Assembly (NCBI GenBank): GCA_028583605.1
Contig: CM053325.1
Coordinates: 37,623,435 to 37,687,434, forward strand
Direction: 5' to 3'
Source of the DNA: Dastarcus helophoroides
Taxonomy: Eukaryota > Arthropoda > Insecta > Coleoptera > Bothrideridae
DNA length: 64,000 nt
Part shown: positions 24,372 to 34,085 of the stretch, piece by piece
Numbering within the stretch: the stretch's first letter is position 1
Layout: every line of letters starts with the position of its first letter
Notes under the pieces: generated by a model
Databases searched by the model: none
Seen by the model: only the letters and a program-made list of their open reading frames with translations
What the model was told of the DNA's origin: nothing
Translations under genes and position numbers: made by a program

Positions 24372-24565
24372 CGATTTGAATCTCAATGCAGATGACGTCG
24401 ATGCATCTTTTGCTAATCTTTTTAGACTAGTGCGCTTGAAAATGCCAGTTCTGCTGGCGAAATACGTATCGCGTAATTATCTATTTAATTGCCGATGTGG
24501 TAAAGAAGTGAAACCTTCTTTGGACTTAATCACAAGCCACAGTGTTTAGTTCAGTGCTTTAGGGC
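24372..24565 (+). repeat. Dispersed repeat, copy 2, with coding-like remnant
   Basis: This is the partner of 20905-21130. The frame stays open past the point where copy 1 has a stop and includes 'DLNLNADDVDASFANLF' and later 'CGKEVKPSLDLI'. It is inserted within, or adjoins, the 600-bp repeat cluster. The protein family is not recognised. Confidence 0.45.
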
Positions 24566-24799
24566 CTAGAATTGCTAAACAATCCTCTAATTTTAGAGAT
24601 ACCGTTGCTGGACTAGACGGAATGCCCAAACTTTAAGAAAAATATATGTAGAATTTAAATTAAAAAATAAACAACTAATACAAAAAATAATAATTTAATT
24701 TAAAAGTATTTAAATAATTTTGACTAAATAAGCAATGACGTAAATCATTTCAGTTTTTAATAGTAATAATTACCTTAATAGACGATGCTTTTTAAAATC

Positions 24800-26860
24800 G
24801 AGAATTAATGTATTCATCTGGAAGCCCAAAAATGTTCTTTTAAATTTCATTGTTAAAATAGTTTTTCAAAATTTCGACTTTTTTCTCAAATTTCGTATTT
24901 TTTTACAAAATTTGTCCTTTTTTTTTGAAATTTTGTATTACTTCTTAAAATTCTACTTCTTTTATGAAACATAACTTTATCAAAATTTCAAAATTTTTTT
25001 TAGAAGTTTGTCGTCTTTTTTCCAAAATTATGCCATTTCTAGAAATTCGATTTTTTCTGAAAATTTCGACTTTTTTTATTTCTGCAAGTTTTAGTTTGTT
25101 GAAATTTGCCTTTTCCTCGAAATTTGGTCGATCTTTTAATAAAAAAACAGTATATTTTTTTGAAATTTAAAATTGTAAAAAAATTACGAAAAAATCTTCT
25201 GGAAGTTTCAATTGATTTGTCAAAATTTCAACATACATCACAATATTGGACACTTTCTGAGGCCACATGAGGCAAGGTAGGGTGCCTATCTTTTTCTAAG
25301 TCGAGCAGTGAAGAGAAAATAAATATTCACCCAGAAAATTTCCATCCCTTTTTAAAAAATTGTTTCTTAAAATTTTCCTTTTTTTCTTAATTTCAATAAA
25401 ATCTTACTCTTCCTGGAATTTTTCAAAATTTCACTAAAAGATTAGATGCTTTTTCTCAAAATTTAGATCTTTTTGCCGAATTTTGATTATTTTCTTCTAA
25501 TTTCGACTTTTTTCTTAAAATTTGACTTTTTTTGGAACATTTTGATTTTTTCTTATTTTCTAAGTTTTCGCAAAATAACGTTTATGCCGATAATTTGCTA
25601 AGCAATGAGCTATTTTTTGCAATTCAGAATCTGAGTTTTTTGAAATTTCGACTGATTTCTTTTTCATGAAATTCTAAATTTTCTCTCAGTATCCGATATT
25701 TAATATTTTCTTGTTGAATTTACCTTTTTTTCGACTTTCTTGAAATTTCGATTTTATTGTAAAAAATTTCTGTTTTAAAAATCGTTTATTTATTTCAAAA
25801 TTCCGCAATTTCTCCTAATATTTGTCTTTTTCAACAAATTTCCACTTTTGTCGCAAAATGTGATATTTTATGGTTTTAAAAATGTTTTTTCTCTAAATTA
25901 GATCTGAATGTTCATAAAAATGTCGAGAAAAATATTTCTTACAAATTCAACGTCTTGATTGAATTTTAAATTTTCGGAACAATATTTATGAAAATTAGAA
26001 ATTGCGATTTTTTTTCCCTAAATTCGACTTTCTCACAAAATTGGACCATTAAATATTTTAACTTTGTTCAAATTTTGGACAATTTTCGAGATTCCGTAAA
26101 AGGTTAGGTTTTTATTTTTGGTGTGATTTACTGAAAACTTCGACTTTTCAATGTTTTTCCTCGAAATTCGTCTTTTTGGAAATTATTCGTTTATTTTCTA
26201 CATTCCAATTTTAATCTTTAAATTTGATTTTTTTTAAGAAATTGAAATATTTTCTAGAAAGTGCGATCTTTTTTTCTTAATTTCTTTAAATTGTCCGTAT
26301 TTTTTCAAAATTGTAATATTTTTTTGAAGTCCGTTTTGTTAAATATCTGCTCTTTCTTAATTTCTTATTTAAATTTAACTTCCGGTGATGTCAAATTATT
26401 ATTAAAAATTCATTTTTGTGCAAATTTTTACTTTTATCTCAAAACTCGATATATTCTATTTCTGGACATTTCCATTTAAAATTGAATCTTTCTTTTCTGA
26501 AAATCAAAATTTTAATAGAAATCTAAATATAAGAAAAATATGTTTATAAATTTTGGGAAAAAATTTCTTGTAAATTTTAAGAATATGTTAACATTTAAAT
26601 AAAATAAAAAAATTGAGAGAAATATTTTTAAAAATTGCATTAATTTTTCATTTAAAGACTTAGGAAAATTGCCAATTTTTTTACAAGAATCAACCTTTGG
26701 AAATTTCGTCTTTTTTTTTTGAATTTTCATTTTTTCATTATTTTGACATTTCTTGAAATTTTTTGAAGGATTTCTTCTTGAAGTTTGGCTCTTTTCCGAA
26801 ATTTCGACTTTAAATCTAAAAATTCGGTCTTCCCAGTTCATGTAGTTTTTAAGTTAAAAT
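24800..26860. repeat. T-rich degenerate array (AAATTTCGACTTTTT family)
   Basis: Here the family is clearest: 'AAAATTTCGACTTTTTTC' variants recur many times with loose 25-35-base spacing on the T-rich strand. It separates the two clusters of the 600-bp repeat. No gene; the 60-110-codon frames are compositional. Confidence 0.68.
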
Positions 26861-27470
26861 ATATGTACATTATTACTCAGCCGGAAGGTTTTCTTTTTTT
26901 GTCCATAATTATTTCAGAATAATTATCCCCCCCCTCTTGAAGGAAACCCTGTCTTCACCCATGTAGCTAACTATAAAGGGACCAATACATAACCTAAATT
27001 TATGGATATAGAAACCTAAGCTTGTTTAGGTTAGTAGATTCAAATAATGACTGCACCGGGAAGTGCTTAACATGGAAAGTTTTTTTCTAAATTAAATCTC
27101 GAGGAAGTAACATGTTAACATTTTCTGGAAAAACAGTTATTTAATTTCATTCGGACAAAGCTGCGAGTAGCAGTTTGTATTATAATAAACTCAATAATAA
27201 ATCTCATTCATCAATGTGAACCTAAAATAAATATATTTTTAATTATTTGAATAATTGTAATTTATCCTTTAACGTGAAAATTAATTTGCTTTAAAATTCG
27301 AAAATAACTTCTTGTTAACTTTGGTGGTGATGGGGGCCCGATTGGGCCCAATCGCCTTAAATCCGGGCCTGACTCACTCGCCGCAGCTCAACCTAATTCG
27401 TACTCAAACGCTATACTCGTTAAATAAAACTTTGCTTTTCTACACTTGTTTATTTTACTATTTCTTGCTT
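26861..27470. other. Unassigned sequence with a 16-bp perfect palindrome
   Basis: 'CGATTGGGCCCAATCG' at 27339-27354 is a perfect palindrome inside a short GC-rich patch ('GGGGGCCC' before it, 'CCGGGCCTG' after it). It may be the end of an old mobile element, but no partner end was found. Confidence 0.35.
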
Positions 27471-28790
27471 TAAAGCTTCACTTTTGTCTAGATTCTGCAA
27501 GAATTAATTTTCTCTAAAGTCCCTATTTTTGACCTAAATTTGACAAACTGTGGTAGAATAATAACAAAAAATGTCAAAATAAAGATAAAAGGGTCCTAGA
27601 TGAAGTCCTCAAATGGCTAAAAACCATTAAAAGGTCGTAGATATCGATGGTCGCATAGACATGAAACTTAAAATTTACTGAAAATATGTAGACTAATGGA
27701 ATTTCAATATCGAAAATAAGGTGGTAATAAAATCTCTCACAAGAAGAAAAATTGAAAATATTTCAGATAAGGAATGCGCAGTGAACCATTTCGCCGTATA
27801 ATCGTAATATCTGCTCTTTTATTTGAAAACATTTCTACTTTCAAAAAAAAGTTCTTCAATTTTTAAATTATTTTGGATCAAACATAAAATGGAATTTTGG
27901 GCGATAACGTAAAATGTTATTTCAGCTTTGAATTAAAATTTAAATAACTTTCACTTTTTAGGTTCGAAATTGAACGTCAAAATGTACCTGCTCTAAAACC
28001 ACAGAAAATATAAAAAAACTTCTCGTATATCTGAAAATCTTTTTTGGTTAAGGGCATCGTTTTTATCCAGATTCTGCAACCATATTTTCTTATAAAAATC
28101 TTCATAATATGATAATTTTTACTTAGAATATTGCAAATATTATTTAAACTGAACTTGACAACTTAAACTGTACTTGACAGCTTGTGTTACACTAATAGCA
28201 GAACATGGCAAAGCAGTGACAGCGATGTCTTAAATAAAGTTCTCAAGGGACTAAAAACCTTTAAAAGTTTAAAGATACTGATGCTAGCGTAGGCGAAAAG
28301 TCTAAACTTTACTTAAAATATGTAGAATGTTGAGGCTTCAAATCAGAAATGGAGGGGTTAGACAATACCTTACTACAAAGGAAAAATAATTTAGGAGTCA
28401 TTTATTTATTTTTATTTTCAACAAGAAAGGATATAAGCTCAACCTTTCTGCAACAAACAATTTCTACTTCAAATTTCTTCAGTTCTCAAATTGTTTAGAT
28501 TCGGTCTGAAATGAAATTTTATGTAATCATGTGAAACTTTATTTCTGATTTAAATGTTGTTTTATTATTATTTAAATTGAAATGTCATCTCTAGTTTCTA
28601 ATTCTGAACTATTGGACAAACTGTGGTCGAATATCAGCAAGAAATATTAAAGCAGTGACGTCAATATATTAAACAAAGTTTTTAAAGGGCTAAAAACCTT
28701 CTTCAAAGTGTATGAGATATTAATAGTCACGTAGACGAGAAGCTTTTTAATAAAAATTTGAAGAATCCGAAAACTTTAGTTAATCAGTAA
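27471..28790. repeat. Cluster 2 of the 610-675 bp diverged repeat (three copies)
   Basis: This is the same unit as in 21780-24660, with anchors at about 27585, 28217 and 28655. The shared blocks are 'TTAAATAAAGT', 'GGGACTAAAAACC' and 'GATGCTAGCGTAGGCG'-like sequence. The last copy is shortened (spacing about 438). It was probably continuous with cluster 1 before the T-rich block came to lie between them. Confidence 0.65.
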
Positions 28791-29826
28791 GTGCGACCAC
28801 AAATGCTTTGTTTCTTATTTACTGGAGTAAGATTTTACATAAAGATGCATCGCACACAATGAGGTGCGTGTAATAAGTTCAAAGTTATTTATCATAGCTG
28901 TTGCCACATATATCTGATATATGTAACAAATTTTTTAAGTCTTTGTGATCTCTAACGGTGTTCTGTGAAGATACAATTCATATTTCAAGCGGACAAAACC
29001 TGCACCTGGCGGCACTTAAATTAGAGCGTTATTAGTTGGTTTTTTATGTATGTACCAAATAAACTTGACAGATATATCAAATTGTGCTTTGGAATTCTTT
29101 TTAAGAACAAAGTGCGTTACAGTGTTAATTATATCAACTAATATAGTCGGTTAATTTCGACCTTACGCAAGTCGATGCTACTTTAAGATATAATTTTTTA
29201 TGACCGCTCAGTTAGGTTATGAAGAGTGTTTCCTAGTTTTATAACAATTATCTACAAATTTTATTGCTAATTGCATTCCAAATTCCCATTTATAACACAC
29301 TTAATTGGGATAATTTCAGTAGTATAGACCAATAAAAGCATTAAGCTGAAAATGTAATTTGGCTTCATTATCTAAATTTTCCTTGGATGTAAAACGGGTC
29401 AAGTACAAAATTGTCTCAATTACAACTTATAAAAATGTGCCTGGTTTCAAGTCAAACTTTCTTTAAATATTGTTTTAATGGGGTATATGGTAAAAAATAT
29501 TGGCATACTGACAGCAAAGAGGCAATCGCATCAGGCGGCACCTTAAAGAGGCGGCATAAGTAGCTAAATCAAAATAGAAATTGAGCCATTCGATAACTTA
29601 AAATTATTACATATCGCTTTTCTATATCGGTGTATGTCAAGGGTGGGCTAATGCGGGCTCTTTGTTGAGTTAAGTGCGGCTGACGTTGAAATTTTGATGT
29701 TTTTTTATTAATTCAGAACTTTTTTTTATAACTTTTTTTATTTGATATTAATGAAAAGAAAAAAACTAAAAAAAAAAGTTTCTTACGCAAACATTTTCGC
29801 TACATGCTAATTGAAGCATTCTTCTC
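28791..29826. other. Unassigned AT-rich sequence
   Basis: No frame or repeat end was recognised. The last 130 bases are A/T homopolymer-rich. Confidence 0.4.
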
Positions 29827-29957
29827 TGCTGAGATAATAAGCCTTGTATATACGTACGGCGTAATAAACAGTTAATAGTCAGTTACAAGTCACCCAATGG
29901 AGGTTTACTCTCTTGGATACTTATACGACTGACTAACGGCTTTAAGTTGGAAGTGTA

Positions 29958-30022
29958 TACAACCACCGTACCATGCTGATGAGGCCAAGGAAGGCCGAAA
30001 CTAGTCTATGGTTGCGGTTGTA
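29958..30022 (+). ncRNA. Hammerhead ribozyme, type I, canonical core
   Basis: This is a self-cleaving RNA motif. All conserved core elements are present on the plus strand: CTGATGA at 29976-29982, stem II GGCC/GGCC (29983-29986 with 29993-29996) closed by loop AAGGAA, then GAAA at 29997-30000, and a GTC cleavage triplet ending at 30006, so cleavage is predicted between 30006 and 30007. Stem I is formed by ACCATG (29970-29975) with TATGGT (30007-30012), a 5/3-base internal loop, and a further perfect 7-bp helix TACAACC (29958-29964) with GGTTGTA (30016-30022). Stem III is minimal: the palindrome ACTAGT leaves only a 2-base loop. Minimal stem III is known in Penelope-like and retrozyme hammerheads, which then act as dimers. 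The internal loop in stem I faces the stem II loop, as needed for the tertiary contact. Activity is inferred. Confidence 0.88.
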
Positions 30023-30246
30023 CATATTTTCAATTTTAAGCACGTTTAACTGTTTAATTACAGAACATTTAATTGGTCATTTGTCAAAACTAGATGAAAG
30101 TAAAGTCACGCCGAGGACGTTTGTATCTATGGATTTTGCGATGCAACCCGTGATACAAGCTTTGCCTCATCTATGTGAACTTTGCAATTGCAGTCTAGTT
30201 TTCATTAGATTCTAATAAAATTAGATTTTAATTGCTTCGTAATAAA

Positions 30247-30270
30247 CTTGTACATATTCGTATGTACAAG
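30247..30270 (+). other. Perfect 10-bp hairpin with TTCG loop
   Basis: 'CTTGTACATA' and 'TATGTACAAG' are exact complements separated by TTCG. The hairpin overlaps the inner edge of the right terminal repeat of the ribozyme-bearing element. It could be a structural end signal of the element. Confidence 0.6.
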
Positions 30271-30299
30271 GCTTATTATCTCAGCAAGATCCAAGAAGC

Positions 30300-31530
30300 A
30301 AACATCTTTATTAATTCTTTTTTTAAAAGTAGAATTATTTGAAAAGTTAAAATTTGGAAAAAAGTGAAGGAAAATTTTATGCAGTTTTCAAAAAAGTTGA
30401 AGTAAAAACTTTCAATGAAGCCGAATTTTCAAACGTGAAGTTTTCAAAAATTTAAATTTTCAAAAATTGAAATCAAAGACCAACAGTTTAAGAGTAATCT
30501 AAAATTTGAGAAAAAATTATATTTAAAAGAGTGAATATTTTGAAAAAGTGGAAGCTATGAAATTTCACATTTTCAATAGATATAACAGCAAAATCGAGTC
30601 GTATTTTAAAAAAATGGAATTTTAAAATTGTCGAATCAGAAAAAAATTAAAATATTCAAAAAGGAAAAATTTTGAAAAAATATTGAAATCTAAAAAAGAG
30701 CTAATATTTGGAAAAAAATCAAAAATTTAAAATAAATAGAAATATTTAAACAGGTGACTTTTTCAAAAAAAGTAGAAATTTTGAAAAATGATTGAATATT
30801 TTGCAAAAATAAATGAGGTTATTTAAAACAAGCCGCTGTTTTCAAAAAAGTCAAAACTTTGAATAAAAGTCAATACTTTCAAAAAGAAATTAGGACTTTG
30901 CAAAAGAGGTGAAATCTTTCAAATAAGGTGGAAATTGCAAAAAGATCGACATTTTTTAAAAAGTAACCATTTTGAAAAATCATAATTTATAAAGGTACCA
31001 AAATTTCGAAACAAGTTACAATGTTCAAAAACGCAACATTTTCAGAAAAGGGTAGAATTTGAAAAACGTCGGAACTTTTAATGTATCCAAAATTTGAGAA
31101 TCGAAATTTCTAAAGTCGACATTATTAAAAAACTGGGATTTTGAGAAAAGCAGAATTTTTCAAAGACAGTCGAAATTTGTAACAAAATAAAAGTGTCGAA
31201 TAAAGGCCGAATTATTAAAAAAATTAACATTTTTGAAAAAAGCCCAAATATGACGTGAATATTCAAATAAATTTTCAATTTAAAAAATATTTAAATTTTG
31301 AAAAATAAGATCGAAGTTGTCAACGATTCAGTTTCTTCTTAAGCTGAAATTTGAAAAAAACTGCAAGTTGATAATTTTGGACAAAAACAATTTATAATAT
31401 TCAAAAAAAAAAGAAGATTTAAATTCTGAGAAATAATTTGGGATTTTCAAATAAAATAGAAATTTTTAAGTAATTTGCAATTTTCGACAAAAAAATTGTA
31501 CATTTTAAAAATGAGTAGAACTTTTCATAT
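30300..31530. repeat. A-rich degenerate array
   Basis: 'AAAAAGTCGAAATTTTGAAA' type blocks recur at about 30-base spacing. This is the inverse orientation of the T-rich arrays. It abuts the ribozyme-bearing element directly on the right. Confidence 0.65.
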
Positions 31531-33751
31531 TCCCACTTCTTTTCTCAAATCATCAAAGCAAAAATTGCGAATTGCATACAAACATGTACTTGGTTTTAGT
31601 TGAATTTCGACCACGAGCGATGCTAGTAATATTATACATAAATAAAAAATCCTAATATTTCGGGAATAATTTTGAAACTAAAATACAAATTCCATAAGAG
31701 GCTGTTTATTAAAAAAGAATATATGTTGATAAAATCAAAATCTTAGATAAACATTTAAAAACTAAAAGTGCAAACTTTTTATTTCGAGGAAAAGTTTCAA
31801 TTTTGATTAAAAGAACTCTTAAATAAACAGAATTAAATTAAAAAGTATATCGTGGGTTTTTTTGTTTGGAATAATGACTATTTTAGGCTTTCAATTTTTA
31901 TTACTTTCATAATTTCAAGGATAAATTTGTTTTAGAAAAATCTAAATTTACAAGCTATTCTCGAATCTTTGGGAAAAAAAAATCATTTCAAATTTAAAGG
32001 CAGATTTTGAAAAAAAAGTCAAATTTGGAATTGTTCCAAAGATGTCATAACTTCAAAATAGGCTTCGATATTTTGTATTTTACGATATTACAAAAATTGA
32101 ATATTTTATTCGAAATTTTAAAATATTGCTACATATGTGTTGACAGATCTGCTTTAAGCTTAGACTTAAGTTTCTATCGATCATTTGACTCATAATCTAA
32201 AGTTGTTTTGTTTGTTGTTTAAAAAAAAAAATTTTATGGCGCGGTATTTCAAAAGACCATCTTTTGCTCATACTCAAAAAATTACCGCATGGCCATGCAT
32301 ACTCATGTTAGTTCAGAAACTATAAGCATAAAAAACACTAGCATCCTCACCATAAGCATTAGTAAATTAAGTTTGTTTATGAGCTTTGTCGGTATTCTGA
32401 ATCTGCCACTGATTCATATTAAGTTTAAAATTTTAACTTCGTGAAAAACTAAAAGTGTAAATTCAAAATGATAATCAAAAGTTAAATGTTGAAAAAGAGT
32501 TAAAATTTTATGTTCCAGTGATGCCAGTACACGCCTCCTGCATTTGACCTGAAAGCAGAGTGTCAGATGTTGTTTAAAAAAATATTTTTGTTTGGATTAC
32601 ATTTCACTTTCTATTGCTTACTACTGGAGGATCTCGATAGCATAAACACTCCAAATGTTTAATTGCCTTACCCAGTAATATGCTAAGATGTGGAAAACGG
32701 TTAAGTACCATTAAAGAACACTTGCTACACGAAAGTTATGGCGTTGTTATAACCTAGAAAAATGCCAACGCTTCGCGGCATTATTAAAGTTAATGCGAAT
32801 AATTCGCACATATCTGCGAATGCGATTTTGTGTTCACAATAAAGCAAATTTTAATTACACATTAATTATAGAGAAGCATTCAGGTGTGGTATACCGTTTG
32901 CTTTCTACGTCGCTTCGATTTCTAAATGTAATATTTAAACAGCATTGTCATTATATTAGTTCAATCTTGAGGCAAGTATAACAACCTCCTGTGAAATATT
33001 TAAAGTACTTGCGGACCACTTCTAGCTACCTAAATTTACCACTTGAGCTAAAAGTAAATAATTAATCGTGATATTAAAAGTTCCTCGAGCATTTTCTATT
33101 TACCAGTCATTCATACTAACATATCAGATCTTGTTATAAATTCCATTTCACTTATTCGCTCTTGCTCCGTCTAAAATATTTTTAATGCAAACAAAACGAC
33201 CCAACATCTTTGGGAAATAATAACAAATTTGTTTAAGAGCAGCTAAACAATTGAACAAGTTTGTATTATAGAGCAGAAGTAAACTTCAACCAGTGATGCA
33301 CCAGAATTACCTCATTATTTAGATTTTAGACTAATTATAGGATTTAGATCAGAATTTTAACGCTCTTCATATGGCTACGACGGTTTTAGAGGCCAAACTT
33401 TTCCTGACTCCTTTAAATACCGTGAAACCTTATCTTTCATATAACCAACTTTATATTCAACAAACATATTTTCCTGGTTTAAAGAAAGAATTTGATTCTT
33501 TAAAAGAAGGGCTTGTTTAGAACAATTATATTTTTAGTAATAGAACCAACAGGTTTCTCTTTAAAGAAATAATTATTTGCTTTTATTCGTAACTAGCGAC
33601 CTGCCTTGGTTTCGCCTAAGTGGGCAATCTCTAGGCTAATGTGTGATGTGTTCTGTTTGTATAAAACGCGATAAATAAACTATCTATGCAGTTCTATTAG
33701 TATTTATTAATTTAATACTATAACGAAATATAAATTATAGAAATAAGTACA
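31531..33751. other. Unassigned sequence
   Basis: No supported gene. At about 33597 the motif 'AGCGACCTGCCTTGG' followed by 'TTCGCC' resembles a terminal motif seen in several insect repeats, but no element boundaries could be drawn. Confidence 0.35.
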
Positions 33752-34059
33752 TGCGTAAGAAAATTTTCTAGAAAGATCTGATAAGGGAAAGCGGCCTCGA
33801 TAATGAAGCAAACGGCAGATAAGCATTCCAGAAATTTCGGCAACCGATAGGCCTTACCTGCTTGATTTTTCTAGAACCCGGAAACAGGAACTATATAAAC
33901 GCGGTCCCCTTTCCTCCAGTCCAGGAGTTAATCAGTGTAGTTAGTTAGAAGTTAGTTAAACAGTGTTACTGACTTACAATTGTTGTGTTTCGAGTTCCGT
34001 TCAGAAATAAAGTGGGTAAAATTCACAACTGTAATCATTCAAACCGATAACGCGCAACA
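33752..34059 (+). mobile_element. Solo LTR, copy 2
   Basis: The best preserved of three related LTRs (308 bp). It starts 'TGCGTAAG', has a TATA box within TATATAAAC (TATAAA at 33894-33899) followed by 'GCGGTCCCCTTTCC', then AATAAA near 34006, and ends 'CGATAACGCGCAACA'. The flanks 'GTACA' on the left and 'GTACC' on the right could be a slightly damaged target duplication. No internal retrotransposon region adjoins it. A pogo-like element starts 27 bases downstream. Confidence 0.75.
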
Positions 34060-34085
34060 GTACCTTATAATAACCCTTTAATATA

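Larger units (their letters stand above)
21780..24660. repeat. Cluster 1 of a 610-675 bp diverged tandem repeat (four copies)
   Basis: The anchor 'GACAACAGC' (or variant) lies at about 22027, 22693, 23679 and 24285. In each copy it is preceded by a 'TCTGCAAC..TTC' block and a 'TAGCAGAAAA'-like stretch, and followed by 'GGGCTAAAAACC', 'GATGCTCGCGTAGAC' and 'ACTGAAAATATGTAGA' variants. Spacings are about 670, 984 and 610 bases; the 984 is about 676 after removing the 311-bp LTR at 23079. No open frame is shared. This is old satellite-like or element-derived tandem sequence. Confidence 0.7.
29827..30286 (+). mobile_element. 460-bp inverted-repeat-bounded element carrying a hammerhead ribozyme
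   Basis: 'TGCTGAGATAATAAGCCTTG' at 29827 is repeated exactly in inverse orientation ending at 30286, and the match extends to 28 of 30 bases. Similarity seems to continue weakly outward (a 'GAAGC' or 'GCTTC' stretch on each side). Just inside each end a direct 'GTAATAAAC' is found. The interior has one complete hammerhead ribozyme (29958-30022) and, near the right end, a perfect 10-bp hairpin with a TTCG loop (30247-30270). No protein frame is convincing. Known animal hammerhead carriers are Penelope-like elements, retrozymes, SINE-like elements and satellites; TIR-bounded carriers are not something I know as standard, so the class stays open. Confidence 0.6.

Noticed and set aside
26512..26841. 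109-codon minus-strand frame in a T-rich array
   Set aside because: The lysine/phenylalanine/asparagine-rich peptide is explained by the repeat composition.
29973..30215. 80-codon plus-strand frame overlapping the hammerhead ribozyme
   Set aside because: No domain, starts inside the ribozyme, and the RNA structure explains the sequence conservation there better than a protein would.
33597..33640. 'AGCGACCTGCCTTGG' motif as the end of a known insect repeat
   Set aside because: Resemblance is from memory of similar motifs only; no second end, target duplication or second copy in the window.
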